A DNA stretch of 64,000 nt from Sulfoacidibacillus ferrooxidans (GTDB lineage Bacteria > Bacillota > Bacilli > Alicyclobacillales > SLC66). The stretch lies in assembly GCF_022606465.1 (NCBI RefSeq), contig NZ_JALBUF010000001.1:124001-188000 (forward strand), read 5' to 3'. Positions 46,794 to 55,715 of the stretch are shown in pieces; position 1 is the stretch's first letter, and each line of letters begins with the position of its first letter. Below the pieces are notes generated by a model. It was given only the letters and a program-made list of their open reading frames with translations. It was not told the DNA's origin and searched no databases. The position numbers were made by a program, and so were the translations under genes.

Positions 46794-47228
46794 ATGTCAA
46801 ATAAGGTGTCTCAGCCCACTGTTTTTCTACCAACTAGCACCAGAAAGACGAGTGAGACAAGAGAACCACAAAAATCCACATGGATAACTACTATGGAAAC
46901 AGACCCTATTGTGGACAATAGTTGGAGTCAGCGCGCTTTCGTTCCTATCGAGTCAGACCATAAAACTCACACAATAAAACGTCCGCGCACACAATTGCCA
47001 AAAGCTCCAGAGGAAGTAACCGCGCTTCGTGCACATCAATCCACGATTAGCACCTATTTGCGCCAATACTTTTTGGAACGTCCAGTTTGCGTCCTCACTC
47101 AAGCAGGGCGAATCTATGGTTCGATCGTTCATGTAGATGACAAGGAGTTAACACTTTCAACCAATGCTGGTGAACACTGCGTATTAGCCATTGATGCACT
47201 CCTCAGTATTGGTGAAGCGACATCATAG
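46794..47228 (+). CDS. Protein with disordered N-terminus and Sm/Hfq-like C-terminal domain
   Basis: 144 residues. The first ~80 are low-complexity, Thr/Pro/Lys-rich and probably unstructured. The last ~58 (84-142) look like an Sm fold: a helix (ISTYLRQYFLERP), then VCVLTQAGRIYGSIVHVDD as the Sm1-type strands and CVLAIDALLSIG as the Sm2-type end. This resembles Hfq but lacks the YKH of Sm2; a DUF2642-type spore protein is the main alternative. Single gene between the methylase and LysR. Confidence 0.65.
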   Translation: MSNKVSQPTVFLPTSTRKTSETREPQKSTWITTMETDPIVDNSWSQRAFVPIESDHKTHTIKRPRTQLPKAPEEVTALRAHQSTISTYLRQYFLERPVCVLTQAGRIYGSIVHVDDKELTLSTNAGEHCVLAIDALLSIGEATS

Positions 47229-47234
47229 ACGATC

Positions 47235-48134
47235 TCATGTTGCCTGTTCTCGTGTAAGCTGTGTCTCTTCAAATACTTTTAAAAATGTTGTAGCTGCAAG
47301 TGATAAATAACAATGTTTCCGATATGCAAAGACCAGTGTTCGCGTCGGCTGTGTATCAAGTGCCAAGTACAGCAACTTTGGCGAGTCGACGCGGCGCACC
47401 ATGGCAGGTACAATCGTCACGCCAAGGCCATGTGCTACGAGTTCTTGTGCTGTCTCAATACTGCTCGTTTCATAAGCCATCTGCGGCTGAAACCCAGCCT
47501 CTGCACACATTGCGAGTACTGTTTCCCTAAAACCATACCCTTGCTTCAACATAATAAATGGAATGTGTGCATACTCTGACAAGCTCGCACCGCATCCTTT
47601 TCGCTCTGTGTAATCTTTATTACTTGGAACAGCTAGATATAACGCTTCTGTCAAGACTTTATGCACAGTCAAGCGCTCATCACGCAGTGGCAATGAGAGT
47701 AGCGTCAAATCAGTCAATCCACTTGCCGCCATTTCTTCTAAGGCTTCTGTTGCCTCTTCGACAAAACGCACACGTACATCGCCAAACTGCGATGTAAACG
47801 CATGCAGTGCAGGTGGGAGCACATGGCCACCTGTGATCGCAGGTGCACCGATCACCAACTCTTTCTCCATTCCAAGCCCACGTTCTCGCATCTCTCGAGC
47901 CAGATCATCCCGTAAACGCATCATTTCAGTCGCATATTCTATAAATCTCCGTCCTGCCTCTGTAGGCGTGACTGCTGCATGACCACGATGAAACAACACG
48001 ACAGAAAGTTCGCGTTCCAATTTAGCGACTTGCTGACTAAGTGATGGCTGTGCAACAGATAACTGCGCAGCTGCACGAGTAAAACTACCTTGTCGATAGA
48101 CTTCTAGGGCGTATTCAATCCACCGTAGTTCCAT
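47235..48134 (-). CDS. LysR-family transcriptional regulator
   Basis: 299 residues. N-terminal winged helix (FTRAAAQLSVAQPSLSQQVAKLE) and a LysR substrate-binding domain from about residue 90. GGAAGGTG precedes the ATG. Divergent from leuCD with a 127-bp spacer, so it most likely controls leuCD, but the ligand is unknown. Confidence 0.92.
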   Translation of the reverse strand: MELRWIEYALEVYRQGSFTRAAAQLSVAQPSLSQQVAKLERELSVVLFHRGHAAVTPTEAGRRFIEYATEMMRLRDDLAREMRERGLGMEKELVIGAPAITGGHVLPPALHAFTSQFGDVRVRFVEEATEALEEMAASGLTDLTLLSLPLRDERLTVHKVLTEALYLAVPSNKDYTERKGCGASLSEYAHIPFIMLKQGYGFRETVLAMCAEAGFQPQMAYETSSIETAQELVAHGLGVTIVPAMVRRVDSPKLLYLALDTQPTRTLVFAYRKHCYLSLAATTFLKVFEETQLTREQAT

Positions 48135-48193
48135 CTTCTACACCTTCCTGACTACTATAGGTAAAAACAATACTATTCATAGATTATAGATGA

Positions 48194-48222
48194 TCGACGT
48201 ATAAAGGGAAATTAGATATGAT
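48194..48222 (+). promoter_or_regulatory. Promoter of leuCD
   Basis: TCGACG (48194-48199), 17 bp and TATGAT (48217-48222). The AT-rich dyad upstream (around 48165-48185) could be the LysR operator. Confidence 0.5.
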
Positions 48223-48261
48223 AGTTACAATTCTCAATTGCGAGAAAATAGGAGGTAGAAA

Positions 48262-49683
48262 ATGAAAGATCATGAACGCTTCCAGACATTGTTTGAAAAA
48301 ATATGGGATGAACATCTAGTGCGTGAACAACAGGGAGAACCAGCACTCCTTTATATCGATTTACACCTCGTTCATGAAGTGACTTCTCCGCAGGCATTCG
48401 AAGGCCTGCGACTAGCTAAACGCAGTGTAAGGCGACCTGATCTCACTTATGCAACGATTGATCATAACGTTCCTACGACTGCGCGACATGTTCCTATTCA
48501 AGACCCGATCGCAAAAGCACAAATTGAAACATTGCGAACAAATTGCACCGAATTTTCGATACAATTGGCAGATATCACAAGTCCTGAACAAGGCATCGTA
48601 CACGTGATTGGACCCGAACTTGGGCTCACCTTACCTGGTAAAACCATCGTATGTGGTGATAGTCACACAGCAACGCATGGTGCTTTTGGCGCACTTGCTT
48701 TTGGCATTGGTACAAGTGAAGTAGAACACGTTCTCGCCACGCAGTGTCTCCCACAGGCACGTCCAAAAACCATGGAAGTCTATGTACCATCCCCACTGCC
48801 TAGAGGGGTTAGCGCAAAAGATCTCATCCTTGGAATCATCGCAAAGCATGGAACAGCATTTGGTACAGGCTATGTGATTGAGTACCGTGGACCTGGTATC
48901 ACTGCGCTTAGCATGGAGGAGCGCATGACCGTATGTAACATGTCCATCGAAGCCGGCGCCCGCGCTGGGTTAATCGCACCTGATGATATCACCATCGCCT
49001 ATTTACATGGTCGTCGCTATGCTCCGAAGGGAGAGGCATGGGACAAAGCTGTTTCTATGTGGCGTTCATTGCATACAGATGAAGGTGCAACATTTGATGC
49101 ACGCGTCGTGTTTGATGCTTCCACACTTGTCCCCCAGGTCACTTGGGGCACCAATCCAGGCATGGGTGTCGATGTGAATGCTAGCATTCCAGATCCTGCT
49201 GAATTTCCCGATCAAACCATGCAAGAAGCAGTCGCATTAGCACTAGAGTACATGGATCTTGCCCCGGGAACAAAGATATCTGATATTCCAATTGATCGAG
49301 TCTTTATCGGCTCCTGCACAAATGGGCGTATTGAAGATTTGCGAGAAGCTGCAAAAGTTGTAGCAGGTCATACTGTTGCTCCTCACGTACAAGCGATGGT
49401 AGTGCCAGGATCTTTTCAAGTGAAAATCCAAGCTGAGGCAGAAGGTCTTCACCATATTTTTATGGAAGCGGGATTTGAGTGGCGCGAACCTGGTTGTAGC
49501 ATGTGTTTAGCTATGAATCCTGACATCTTAGCCCCAGGTGAACGCTGCGCATCTACTTCTAATCGCAACTTTGAAGGTCGCCAGGGACGAGGTGGTCGCA
49601 CCCATCTTGTAAGTCCAGCTATGGCTGCCGCGGCAGCAGTCAAAGGGCATTTCGTGGATGTCCGCACGATGCTAGCAGATTAA
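48262..49683 (+). CDS. leuC: 3-Isopropylmalate dehydratase large subunit
   Basis: 473 residues, aconitase-family [4Fe-4S] enzyme. [41 protein letters not shown] (first cluster Cys) and [11 protein letters not shown] (other two Cys) are all intact. With LeuD it isomerises 2- to 3-isopropylmalate. AGGAGG precedes the ATG. Confidence 0.98.
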   Translation: MKDHERFQTLFEKIWDEHLVREQQGEPALLYIDLHLVHEVTSPQAFEGLRLAKRSVRRPDLTYATIDHNVPTTARHVPIQDPIAKAQIETLRTNCTEFSIQLADITSPEQGIVHVIGPELGLTLPGKTIVCGDSHTATHGAFGALAFGIGTSEVEHVLATQCLPQARPKTMEVYVPSPLPRGVSAKDLILGIIAKHGTAFGTGYVIEYRGPGITALSMEERMTVCNMSIEAGARAGLIAPDDITIAYLHGRRYAPKGEAWDKAVSMWRSLHTDEGATFDARVVFDASTLVPQVTWGTNPGMGVDVNASIPDPAEFPDQTMQEAVALALEYMDLAPGTKISDIPIDRVFIGSCTNGRIEDLREAAKVVAGHTVAPHVQAMVVPGSFQVKIQAEAEGLHHIFMEAGFEWREPGCSMCLAMNPDILAPGERCASTSNRNFEGRQGRGGRTHLVSPAMAAAAAVKGHFVDVRTMLAD

Positions 49684-49703
49684 ATAGGATTAGGGGGCAG
49701 AAC

Positions 49704-50312
49704 ATGATGCAATCATTCACTAAGTTAACAGGAATCGTGGCACCGCTACATCGGCCCAATATCGATACCGATGCCATCATTCCCAAACAATTTTTAAAAC
49801 GAATTGAACGAACAGGATTTGGACAATTTTTATTTTATGATTGGCGCTTTTCAGAGACTGGAACATCAAAACCTGATTTTGTACTTAATCGCGAGCCCTA
49901 TCTTCACGCTTCCATACTCGTTGCTGGACCGAACTTTGGTTGCGGTTCCTCAAGAGAACATGCACCTTGGGCGCTTTTGGATTTTGGCTTTCAAGTGATA
50001 ATTGCATCATCATTTGCAGATATCTTTTATAACAATTGTTTTAAAAATGGCATATTACCCATTGTCTTACCACTTCATGTGACAGAGCAACTTGCACAAA
50101 AAGCAGTAGAACATCCTGGATTCCAGCTAGATATTGACCTCATCACACAAGAAGTCCGAACATTAGACGGAGACACGTATCGATTTGATGTTGATCCTTA
50201 TCGAAAAATGTGTTTACAAGAAGGACTAGATGATATCGGACTAACATTGCGTCACACAGCAGAGATCACAGCCTATGAAGCGACCGCTCCATATGCAACT
50301 TCTATTTTATAA
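49704..50312 (+). CDS. leuD: 3-Isopropylmalate dehydratase small subunit
   Basis: 202 residues, the usual size. [16 protein letters not shown] and [15 protein letters not shown] are the swivelling-domain signatures. 20 nt after leuC, clearly co-transcribed. No leuA or leuB in the window. Confidence 0.98.
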   Translation: MMQSFTKLTGIVAPLHRPNIDTDAIIPKQFLKRIERTGFGQFLFYDWRFSETGTSKPDFVLNREPYLHASILVAGPNFGCGSSREHAPWALLDFGFQVIIASSFADIFYNNCFKNGILPIVLPLHVTEQLAQKAVEHPGFQLDIDLITQEVRTLDGDTYRFDVDPYRKMCLQEGLDDIGLTLRHTAEITAYEATAPYATSIL

Positions 50313-51545
50313 TTACGAAAACGGCAAAAACTGCGCAAGCGTGCGAATCTCTTCTAGCTTGCGCAGATATGCGCTTGTAATATCCCCTGCCTTTTGTGGT
50401 AAAATATGCATCATTGACAACTCGCGCATGACATCTACCTTTGTACACCAATCTGTGGCTACAATAGAAGGATGCGATTGATTAGGCCACACAGTTTGCA
50501 ACTCTGGACTAAAAAACCGCGCTCGATCATCAGAACGTTTTGAAAATAATGCAGGAACATAATCTGCACGAGAACCTGTGTGTTTCACCTTTTGCGCAAA
50601 TTGCAATAACTCAAGCTTAGGTTCATACGCTGATCCTTGAAACAAGATGTTATACAGTACTTTTCCAGCACGAATTCGTTGTTTTAATGATAAGAAATCA
50701 TCCATAAATATTCCAAAATATGTATTTATTTCTCCATCATGATCGAGTGCAGGAAAAACGACACTAGTCAAATGAAATAGTTCTTGCATACTAAATAACG
50801 GTGCAGAAAACACTTGTTGTTGCATATCAGGATCTTGAATGACGCGTTTTTCAATATACGACTGCTCATTGATAATCTGAGCAATTGTAAGCATAGGAGA
50901 ATGACCAAATTCCATAAACATATTCCAAGCTGCTTGCATAAAGATCGATGCATGGAAAGAACGCAGTAGTGGTAACCATGCTGATCCGTAGCGTTTACCC
51001 AACTGATAGAGACGAAGTTGTGGATATGCATCTTGGAAAATAAGATAGTTACACTGTTCTAGAAAGCCAAACAACGTATCTTGTTCCTGATTTGCTAATG
51101 TCATATTGCCTACTTGACCGCGCAGATCTGTCATATTGTATCCTCCATTGCGCGAGACAAGATGAGCGAGTAACGCCCAGTGTAACTCTGGTGATTCTTC
51201 GTATACTTTTCGATAGGCAGTTGTGCGCAAGATATTATTGCGGTTATAAAATGCAGTTTCTTTCTTAATCTGTCCACACCATTCATCACACATCTGCTGT
51301 AAACTAGCATCTATGTGATCATATGGCGCATCTTTTATGGCACTATGCTCTACTAACGACTGCTGAAGCAACCGTTCTTCAAGAATGCCTTGAAAATACT
51401 TCTGCGCATCGTGCCAATCTGCACTTCCCGGATGGATGAGTTGTCCATTGCCAGCTGTCATCCGGCGACCTGCATCAGACATTTCAGTCATCCATTTGCG
51501 CAAAAGCACTAACAAGTTACGAAGCGCAAACGGCTTAGCATTCAC
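50313..51545 (-). CDS. DUF2515 (YppC-like) protein
   Basis: 410 residues. NRNNILRTTAY, ELHWALLAHLVSRNGGYNMTDLRG and the mostly helical remainder match DUF2515. Function unknown; the family occurs mainly in Bacillales. The GTG start follows AGGGGG. Convergent with leuD with essentially no spacer. Confidence 0.85.
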   Translation of the reverse strand: MNAKPFALRNLLVLLRKWMTEMSDAGRRMTAGNGQLIHPGSADWHDAQKYFQGILEERLLQQSLVEHSAIKDAPYDHIDASLQQMCDEWCGQIKKETAFYNRNNILRTTAYRKVYEESPELHWALLAHLVSRNGGYNMTDLRGQVGNMTLANQEQDTLFGFLEQCNYLIFQDAYPQLRLYQLGKRYGSAWLPLLRSFHASIFMQAAWNMFMEFGHSPMLTIAQIINEQSYIEKRVIQDPDMQQQVFSAPLFSMQELFHLTSVVFPALDHDGEINTYFGIFMDDFLSLKQRIRAGKVLYNILFQGSAYEPKLELLQFAQKVKHTGSRADYVPALFSKRSDDRARFFSPELQTVWPNQSHPSIVATDWCTKVDVMRELSMMHILPQKAGDITSAYLRKLEEIRTLAQFLPFS

Positions 51546-51652
51546 TTCTAGGACCCCCTGCCTACCATTTAGCTAAAATGACAAGCTATTTCTTGCAATT
51601 TTAAAGATTATTTTGCAAAATACAAGTTAATAAGACATGAAGGAGTACACTC

Positions 51653-52465
51653 ATGAGCGAGTCTCCGTATCACCTTTCTTTTCATGAAGCAACGGAACCT
51701 ACTTGCATCGTCACGATCATCCACGGTGCAGGTGAGCATAGTGGTCGATACGATTATGTTCGAGAAGCTTTTGCACAACAACAGATTACAACAGTCATGG
51801 GCGACCTTCCAGGTCACGGATACTCCAGGGGACAACGTGGACACATAGAGTCTTTTGACGAGTACGTGGAAGCTGCTCTATATTTTTTGGAAGTAGCACG
51901 AGAACGCTATGGAACCGCTCTACCCCATGTGATCATCGGCCACTCCATGGGTGGATTAATCGCTGCACTTGCCGTTGCAAAAGCTACGAACCAACCCGAC
52001 CTGCTTGTGTTATCATCTCCTGCCTTTGGCTTGCGTATGAAACTATCTCCCACGCGCGCGTGGCTTGCACGTGTACTCCTACCGATTGCGCCACGACTCA
52101 TGCAACCAAATGGTATCGCGCCACAAGATGTCACGCGAAACCAAGAACTTGCAGTAGCGTATGGTTCAGATCCACTTGTCAGCCATACAGTTTCATTGCG
52201 CTGGTATTTTGAATTTACAGAAGCGATGAATCAAATCCTACTTATTTGCCATAGCATTCAGATCCCAATCTCCGTGTGGCAAGGTAGTGCAGATCGTCTT
52301 GTAGACCCTGCGAGTGTTCGTCACTTTGTTGAGACATGCAATCACCACACTATCACTTACAAAGAATTTCCAGGTCTATACCATGAAATTTTCAATGAAC
52401 CAGAACGAGATGATGTCATCGCAGACATCATCTCGTGGATCAAAATAAACCTTACGAAAGACTAG
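51653..52465 (+). CDS. Alpha/beta hydrolase (lysophospholipase/monoglyceride lipase type)
   Basis: 270 residues. Oxyanion HGAGEHSGRY near residue 24, nucleophile Ser98 in GHSMGG, Asp in GSADRLVDP and His in YHEIFNEP complete the triad. Hydrolyses lysophospholipids or monoacylglycerols by family. AAGGAG precedes the ATG. Confidence 0.9.
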   Translation: MSESPYHLSFHEATEPTCIVTIIHGAGEHSGRYDYVREAFAQQQITTVMGDLPGHGYSRGQRGHIESFDEYVEAALYFLEVARERYGTALPHVIIGHSMGGLIAALAVAKATNQPDLLVLSSPAFGLRMKLSPTRAWLARVLLPIAPRLMQPNGIAPQDVTRNQELAVAYGSDPLVSHTVSLRWYFEFTEAMNQILLICHSIQIPISVWQGSADRLVDPASVRHFVETCNHHTITYKEFPGLYHEIFNEPERDDVIADIISWIKINLTKD

Positions 52466-52489
52466 CCATGATCCGCACACAATGATTTG

Positions 52490-53182
52490 CTATGCACTTT
52501 TTTTAGCATTTGTCTTTTGTACCGTTTGCACCAATTGACCTAAACGCGATTGCAGATACGTTAAAAATTTCCGCTCGCTAAACCCGGCAAAGAACGCAAA
52601 GAGTACAGGTACAACGCCAGTTGCGTGATAATCTCCAGTCGTGCTATACGCAGTAATCTGCAATAAAAATCCTGATACAAGCCCTAAAACAGCACCTGTA
52701 AATGGTTTTACCGCTAACCACGCATCCATATTCTGCGACAATGTGCCGTTTAACCGACTATCGTATAACGTATGGATCGCAGAAAGCGTTGCACCCAAGG
52801 CCCCCCACCACGCGCAAGCTAAGTAAAGAGAAAGACCGTTTATGCTGTACACATAGTGCAGAATCGACGGTTGTGCTTCAAAAGCTACTCCAGCTAATAA
52901 AAGCACAATCAATACGCCCATCTGCCACAAAAAGAACACCCAAAACCGTTTAGCCGACCAAGCAAAACGTACTTGATACTGTCCAAACTCCTCTTTGATT
53001 GTTAAATACCCATAGTATGCACCGATCAAATCAGGAGCGGCTGTTTCAATCATTTTGCGCAACGCCTCTAACTTTACAATCATGTGTTGCCCTGAACCAG
53101 ACTGACCTTTACCAAAGTACTGTTCAATCTCAGCAGCCAAGTCATCTAACAATTGTTGTACTGCTTGCGCCTCTAGTTGCAT
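52490..53182 (-). CDS. Membrane protein with N-terminal cytosolic helix, function unknown
   Basis: 230 residues from the ATG at 53182 (GGAGGGC upstream). A polar helical N-terminus (residues 1-~80) is followed by about four membrane helices (near 90-110, 120-140, 165-185 and 195-210) and a C-terminal basic tail. No known motif seen. Divergent from the next small gene. Confidence 0.8.
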   Translation of the reverse strand: MQLEAQAVQQLLDDLAAEIEQYFGKGQSGSGQHMIVKLEALRKMIETAAPDLIGAYYGYLTIKEEFGQYQVRFAWSAKRFWVFFLWQMGVLIVLLLAGVAFEAQPSILHYVYSINGLSLYLACAWWGALGATLSAIHTLYDSRLNGTLSQNMDAWLAVKPFTGAVLGLVSGFLLQITAYSTTGDYHATGVVPVLFAFFAGFSERKFLTYLQSRLGQLVQTVQKTNAKKSA

Positions 53183-53313
53183 GATTGTAGCCCTCCTTGT
53201 ACGCACAATAGTGCAGATGCGTGTCACCAGGAGTGACTTCGCATAAAAAAATGATGCTAATCCATACTATTATCGAAGCGATCAAATTGGCACGACACGT
53301 GGAGGTGGTTCCG

Positions 53314-53550
53314 ATGAATCAGGATATAGATGAGTTTACTCACTCGGGTCGCAAGGCCATTCGAGAAACATCCGAAATGATCGGAGACGCATTTGAAACC
53401 GCGGCGCGCACCACAAGTAGTGTAGTGACAGGTGTCACTCAAACCGCAAAGCATGTCGCCTCTGCCGTCACTGATGGTGTTGCAAAGACGACAAACGACA
53501 CGCTACGCAGCCTACGCTCTACATCAAAGCACGACACGGATCATAGCTAA
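53314..53550 (+). CDS. Small amphipathic helical protein, function unknown
   Basis: 78 residues from the ATG at 53314, chosen because GGAGGTGG lies eight nt upstream; the open frame runs back to 53221. Composition is Ala/Thr/Val-rich with an amphipathic helix (FETAARTTSSVVTGVTQTAK), reminiscent of YtxH or apolipoprotein-like stress proteins. Followed by a terminator. Confidence 0.65.
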   Translation: MNQDIDEFTHSGRKAIRETSEMIGDAFETAARTTSSVVTGVTQTAKHVASAVTDGVAKTTNDTLRSLRSTSKHDTDHS

Positions 53551-53579
53551 CCAAAAACACATCGTTCAATGATCGCTTC

Positions 53580-53608
53580 CTGCGGCACATACGTGTCGCA
53601 GTTTTTTG
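53580..53608 (+). terminator. Terminator after the small helical gene
   Basis: CTGCGGCAC/GTGTCGCAG (one G-U) with a 4-nt loop followed by TTTTTTG. Confidence 0.85.
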
Positions 53609-53719
53609 TATCTCTGTCATCAAGTTCCCTTGCCACTCCTTTGGAACCAAAATAGCCCTGTAGGCATATGTCGTGAGTAGTCGCATCTGCATGCGAACAC
53701 ACGACAAGGAGGGGCACCT

Positions 53720-54940
53720 GTGGAGCCTAAGGATCTCAGTAAAAAGTTGCTTTTTGCAAGCGGCATCGGCATGTTATTTGACGCCATGGATGTTGGATTA
53801 CTCGGCTTTGTCATAGCAGCTTTAATGATTGCCTGGCATATTTCTCCTCAATCCGCTGGCTTACTTGGCAGCATTACACTTGTGGGTATGGCCATTGGTT
53901 CGGCTGCCGCAGGATTATTTGCAGATCGTGTAGGTAGAAAAAAAGCATTTCTCCTCACCATCTTGATCTACTCTGTTGCAAGTGGTATAAGTGCATTTGC
54001 TACATCTATCGTATTTTTACTTGTTATGCGTGCCATCACAGGGTTTGGCCTCGGTGGTGAACTTCCGGTTGCAACCACTTTTGTCCTAGAATCTTCTCCA
54101 CCTGAAAAACGTGGTCGTCGCACTGCATTACTTGAGACCTACTGGGCATTTGGCAGTATTGTTGCAGCACTGATTGGCTTTCTTGTCATCCCTATTCTGA
54201 CATGGCGTGCCGCATTTGCCATTACCGTCTTACCTGCACTCTATACTCTGTATCTACGCCGATCTTTACCAGAAACGCCTGCATTTAAGGGATTAAAAGA
54301 GAAATTAAATTTTAAGCAAAATATGTCGCGTTTGTGGCAAAAAGACTTGCGTAAAAGGACCATCTTACTGTGGGTACTATGGTTCACAGCCAATTTCGCA
54401 TATTATGGTATGTTTTTTTGGTTGCCAAGCGTTCTTGTACTAAAAGGATTTACGCTCATCAATAGTTTTGGCTTTGTGCTGATTATGGCTATTGCACAGG
54501 TACCTGGTTATCTAGTAGCAGCCTGGCTCGTCGACATAATTGGACGCAAATGGACACTTGTACTCTTCGCCATGATTTCAGCCATTTCCGCTTTACTATT
54601 TGGAATGTCGACTAGCATCGGTCTCCTCTTGTTATTTGGGATTATTCTGAATTTCAGTAATTTGGGAGCATGGGGTGCGACCTATGTATTTTCTGTTGAA
54701 CAATATCCAGCTGCCAGCCGCGCCACAGGACTTGGTTGGGCCATGGGAATCGGGAAAATTGGAGGGGTTGTCGCACCTTATCTTGTAGGGGCGTTAGTAG
54801 CAACCCATACTTCCTTTAGCATCATCTTTGGACTATTTTTCATTGTGACATTAATTGGTGTCATCTTTCTCCTCACACTTGGCCATGATGTCACAAAAGA
54901 TGAACCTATATCTCATTTTTCTACTGCCCATCAATCTTGA
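53720..54940 (+). CDS. MFS transporter, metabolite:H+ symporter type
   Basis: 406 residues, twelve membrane helices. GLFADRVGRKKAF is MFS motif A (residues ~71-83) and the repeat in the second half is DIIGRKWT. Resembles NiaP/YceI-type carriers for small carboxylates such as nicotinate. The first codon is GTG behind AAGGAGGGG. Convergent with the kynB-like gene. Confidence 0.88.
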   Translation: MEPKDLSKKLLFASGIGMLFDAMDVGLLGFVIAALMIAWHISPQSAGLLGSITLVGMAIGSAAAGLFADRVGRKKAFLLTILIYSVASGISAFATSIVFLLVMRAITGFGLGGELPVATTFVLESSPPEKRGRRTALLETYWAFGSIVAALIGFLVIPILTWRAAFAITVLPALYTLYLRRSLPETPAFKGLKEKLNFKQNMSRLWQKDLRKRTILLWVLWFTANFAYYGMFFWLPSVLVLKGFTLINSFGFVLIMAIAQVPGYLVAAWLVDIIGRKWTLVLFAMISAISALLFGMSTSIGLLLLFGIILNFSNLGAWGATYVFSVEQYPAASRATGLGWAMGIGKIGGVVAPYLVGALVATHTSFSIIFGLFFIVTLIGVIFLLTLGHDVTKDEPISHFSTAHQS

Positions 54941-54956
54941 TTTATCCTCGATCACA

Positions 54957-54997
54957 AAGAGCACAGGATGGAGTCATGCACTCCATCCTGTGCTCTT
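54957..54997. terminator. Long perfect hairpin between convergent genes
   Basis: A 17-bp perfect inverted repeat (arms 54957-54973 and 54981-54997, loop 7 nt) between the MFS and cyclase genes. T tracts are poor on both sides, but position and symmetry suggest a bidirectional terminator. Confidence 0.6.
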
Positions 54998-55013
54998 ACG
55001 TCTTATCAATCGC

Positions 55014-55640
55014 TCACACGGCACGCAAAACAGCTCGTATTGGAGATGCATCGCTACCCACGATGCGAAGTGGAAGGGCAATTAACTCATAATCACCACA
55101 GTCCACGTGCGCCAATCTTAAGGTCTCAAGAATCCGCATACCATGTATGCGAAAGCGCTGATGAGCAGGCAAATCTTTACTTGTAGAAGGATCGACAGAA
55201 GGCGTATCGATTCCAACGAGACGAATACCTAATTCCGCTAAATAATCTACTGCGTCAGGCGCAAATGCACTATATGTTTTCGTAAAGTATTCAATATCAG
55301 GATAGGAGTTCGTACGAACAAGGAGTCGCGAAACACTGCGTAGATCATGTTGTGCCAAGTCTTCCTTTGTAATTAACCCATTCACATGTGATACATCAAT
55401 CACTCTTGCACGCCCAATGTAGAGTGATAGATCTGCTTCTTCCATCGTAGCTCCTTCATCGCCATAATGATATGGTGCATCAGCATGCGTTCCCACATGG
55501 GGACTCATAGAAAATGCGGACACATTGCAAATCGCACCTTCGTTCATGTTTGATGTCCAGATACGAGTAAACGGTGTATCTCCTGGAAATGATGCCGTCT
55601 TCACAGAAAGCGGCGCAGAGATATCCAGCCAATGACTCAT
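55014..55640 (-). CDS. Cyclase-family metal hydrolase (KynB-like)
   Basis: 208 residues from the ATG at 55640 (AGAGGTGATG upstream). HVGTHADAPYHY with His48, His52, Asp54 and His58 is the zinc site of the kynurenine formamidase/cyclase family; GIDTPSVDP follows. N-formylkynurenine hydrolysis is the classical activity, but no other kynurenine gene is nearby. Confidence 0.85.
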   Translation of the reverse strand: MSHWLDISAPLSVKTASFPGDTPFTRIWTSNMNEGAICNVSAFSMSPHVGTHADAPYHYGDEGATMEEADLSLYIGRARVIDVSHVNGLITKEDLAQHDLRSVSRLLVRTNSYPDIEYFTKTYSAFAPDAVDYLAELGIRLVGIDTPSVDPSTSKDLPAHQRFRIHGMRILETLRLAHVDCGDYELIALPLRIVGSDASPIRAVLRAV

Positions 55641-55715
55641 TTTCATCACCTCTTGCTTTATTATGGCACAAAAGAAACGAGTGGGCACTTACCGTGAAAG
55701 CAACTTGACCCATAG

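Noticed and set aside
54957-54997. 17-bp perfect inverted repeat as a mobile-element end
   Set aside because: Single copy, located exactly between two convergent genes, so a bidirectional terminator is the simpler reading.
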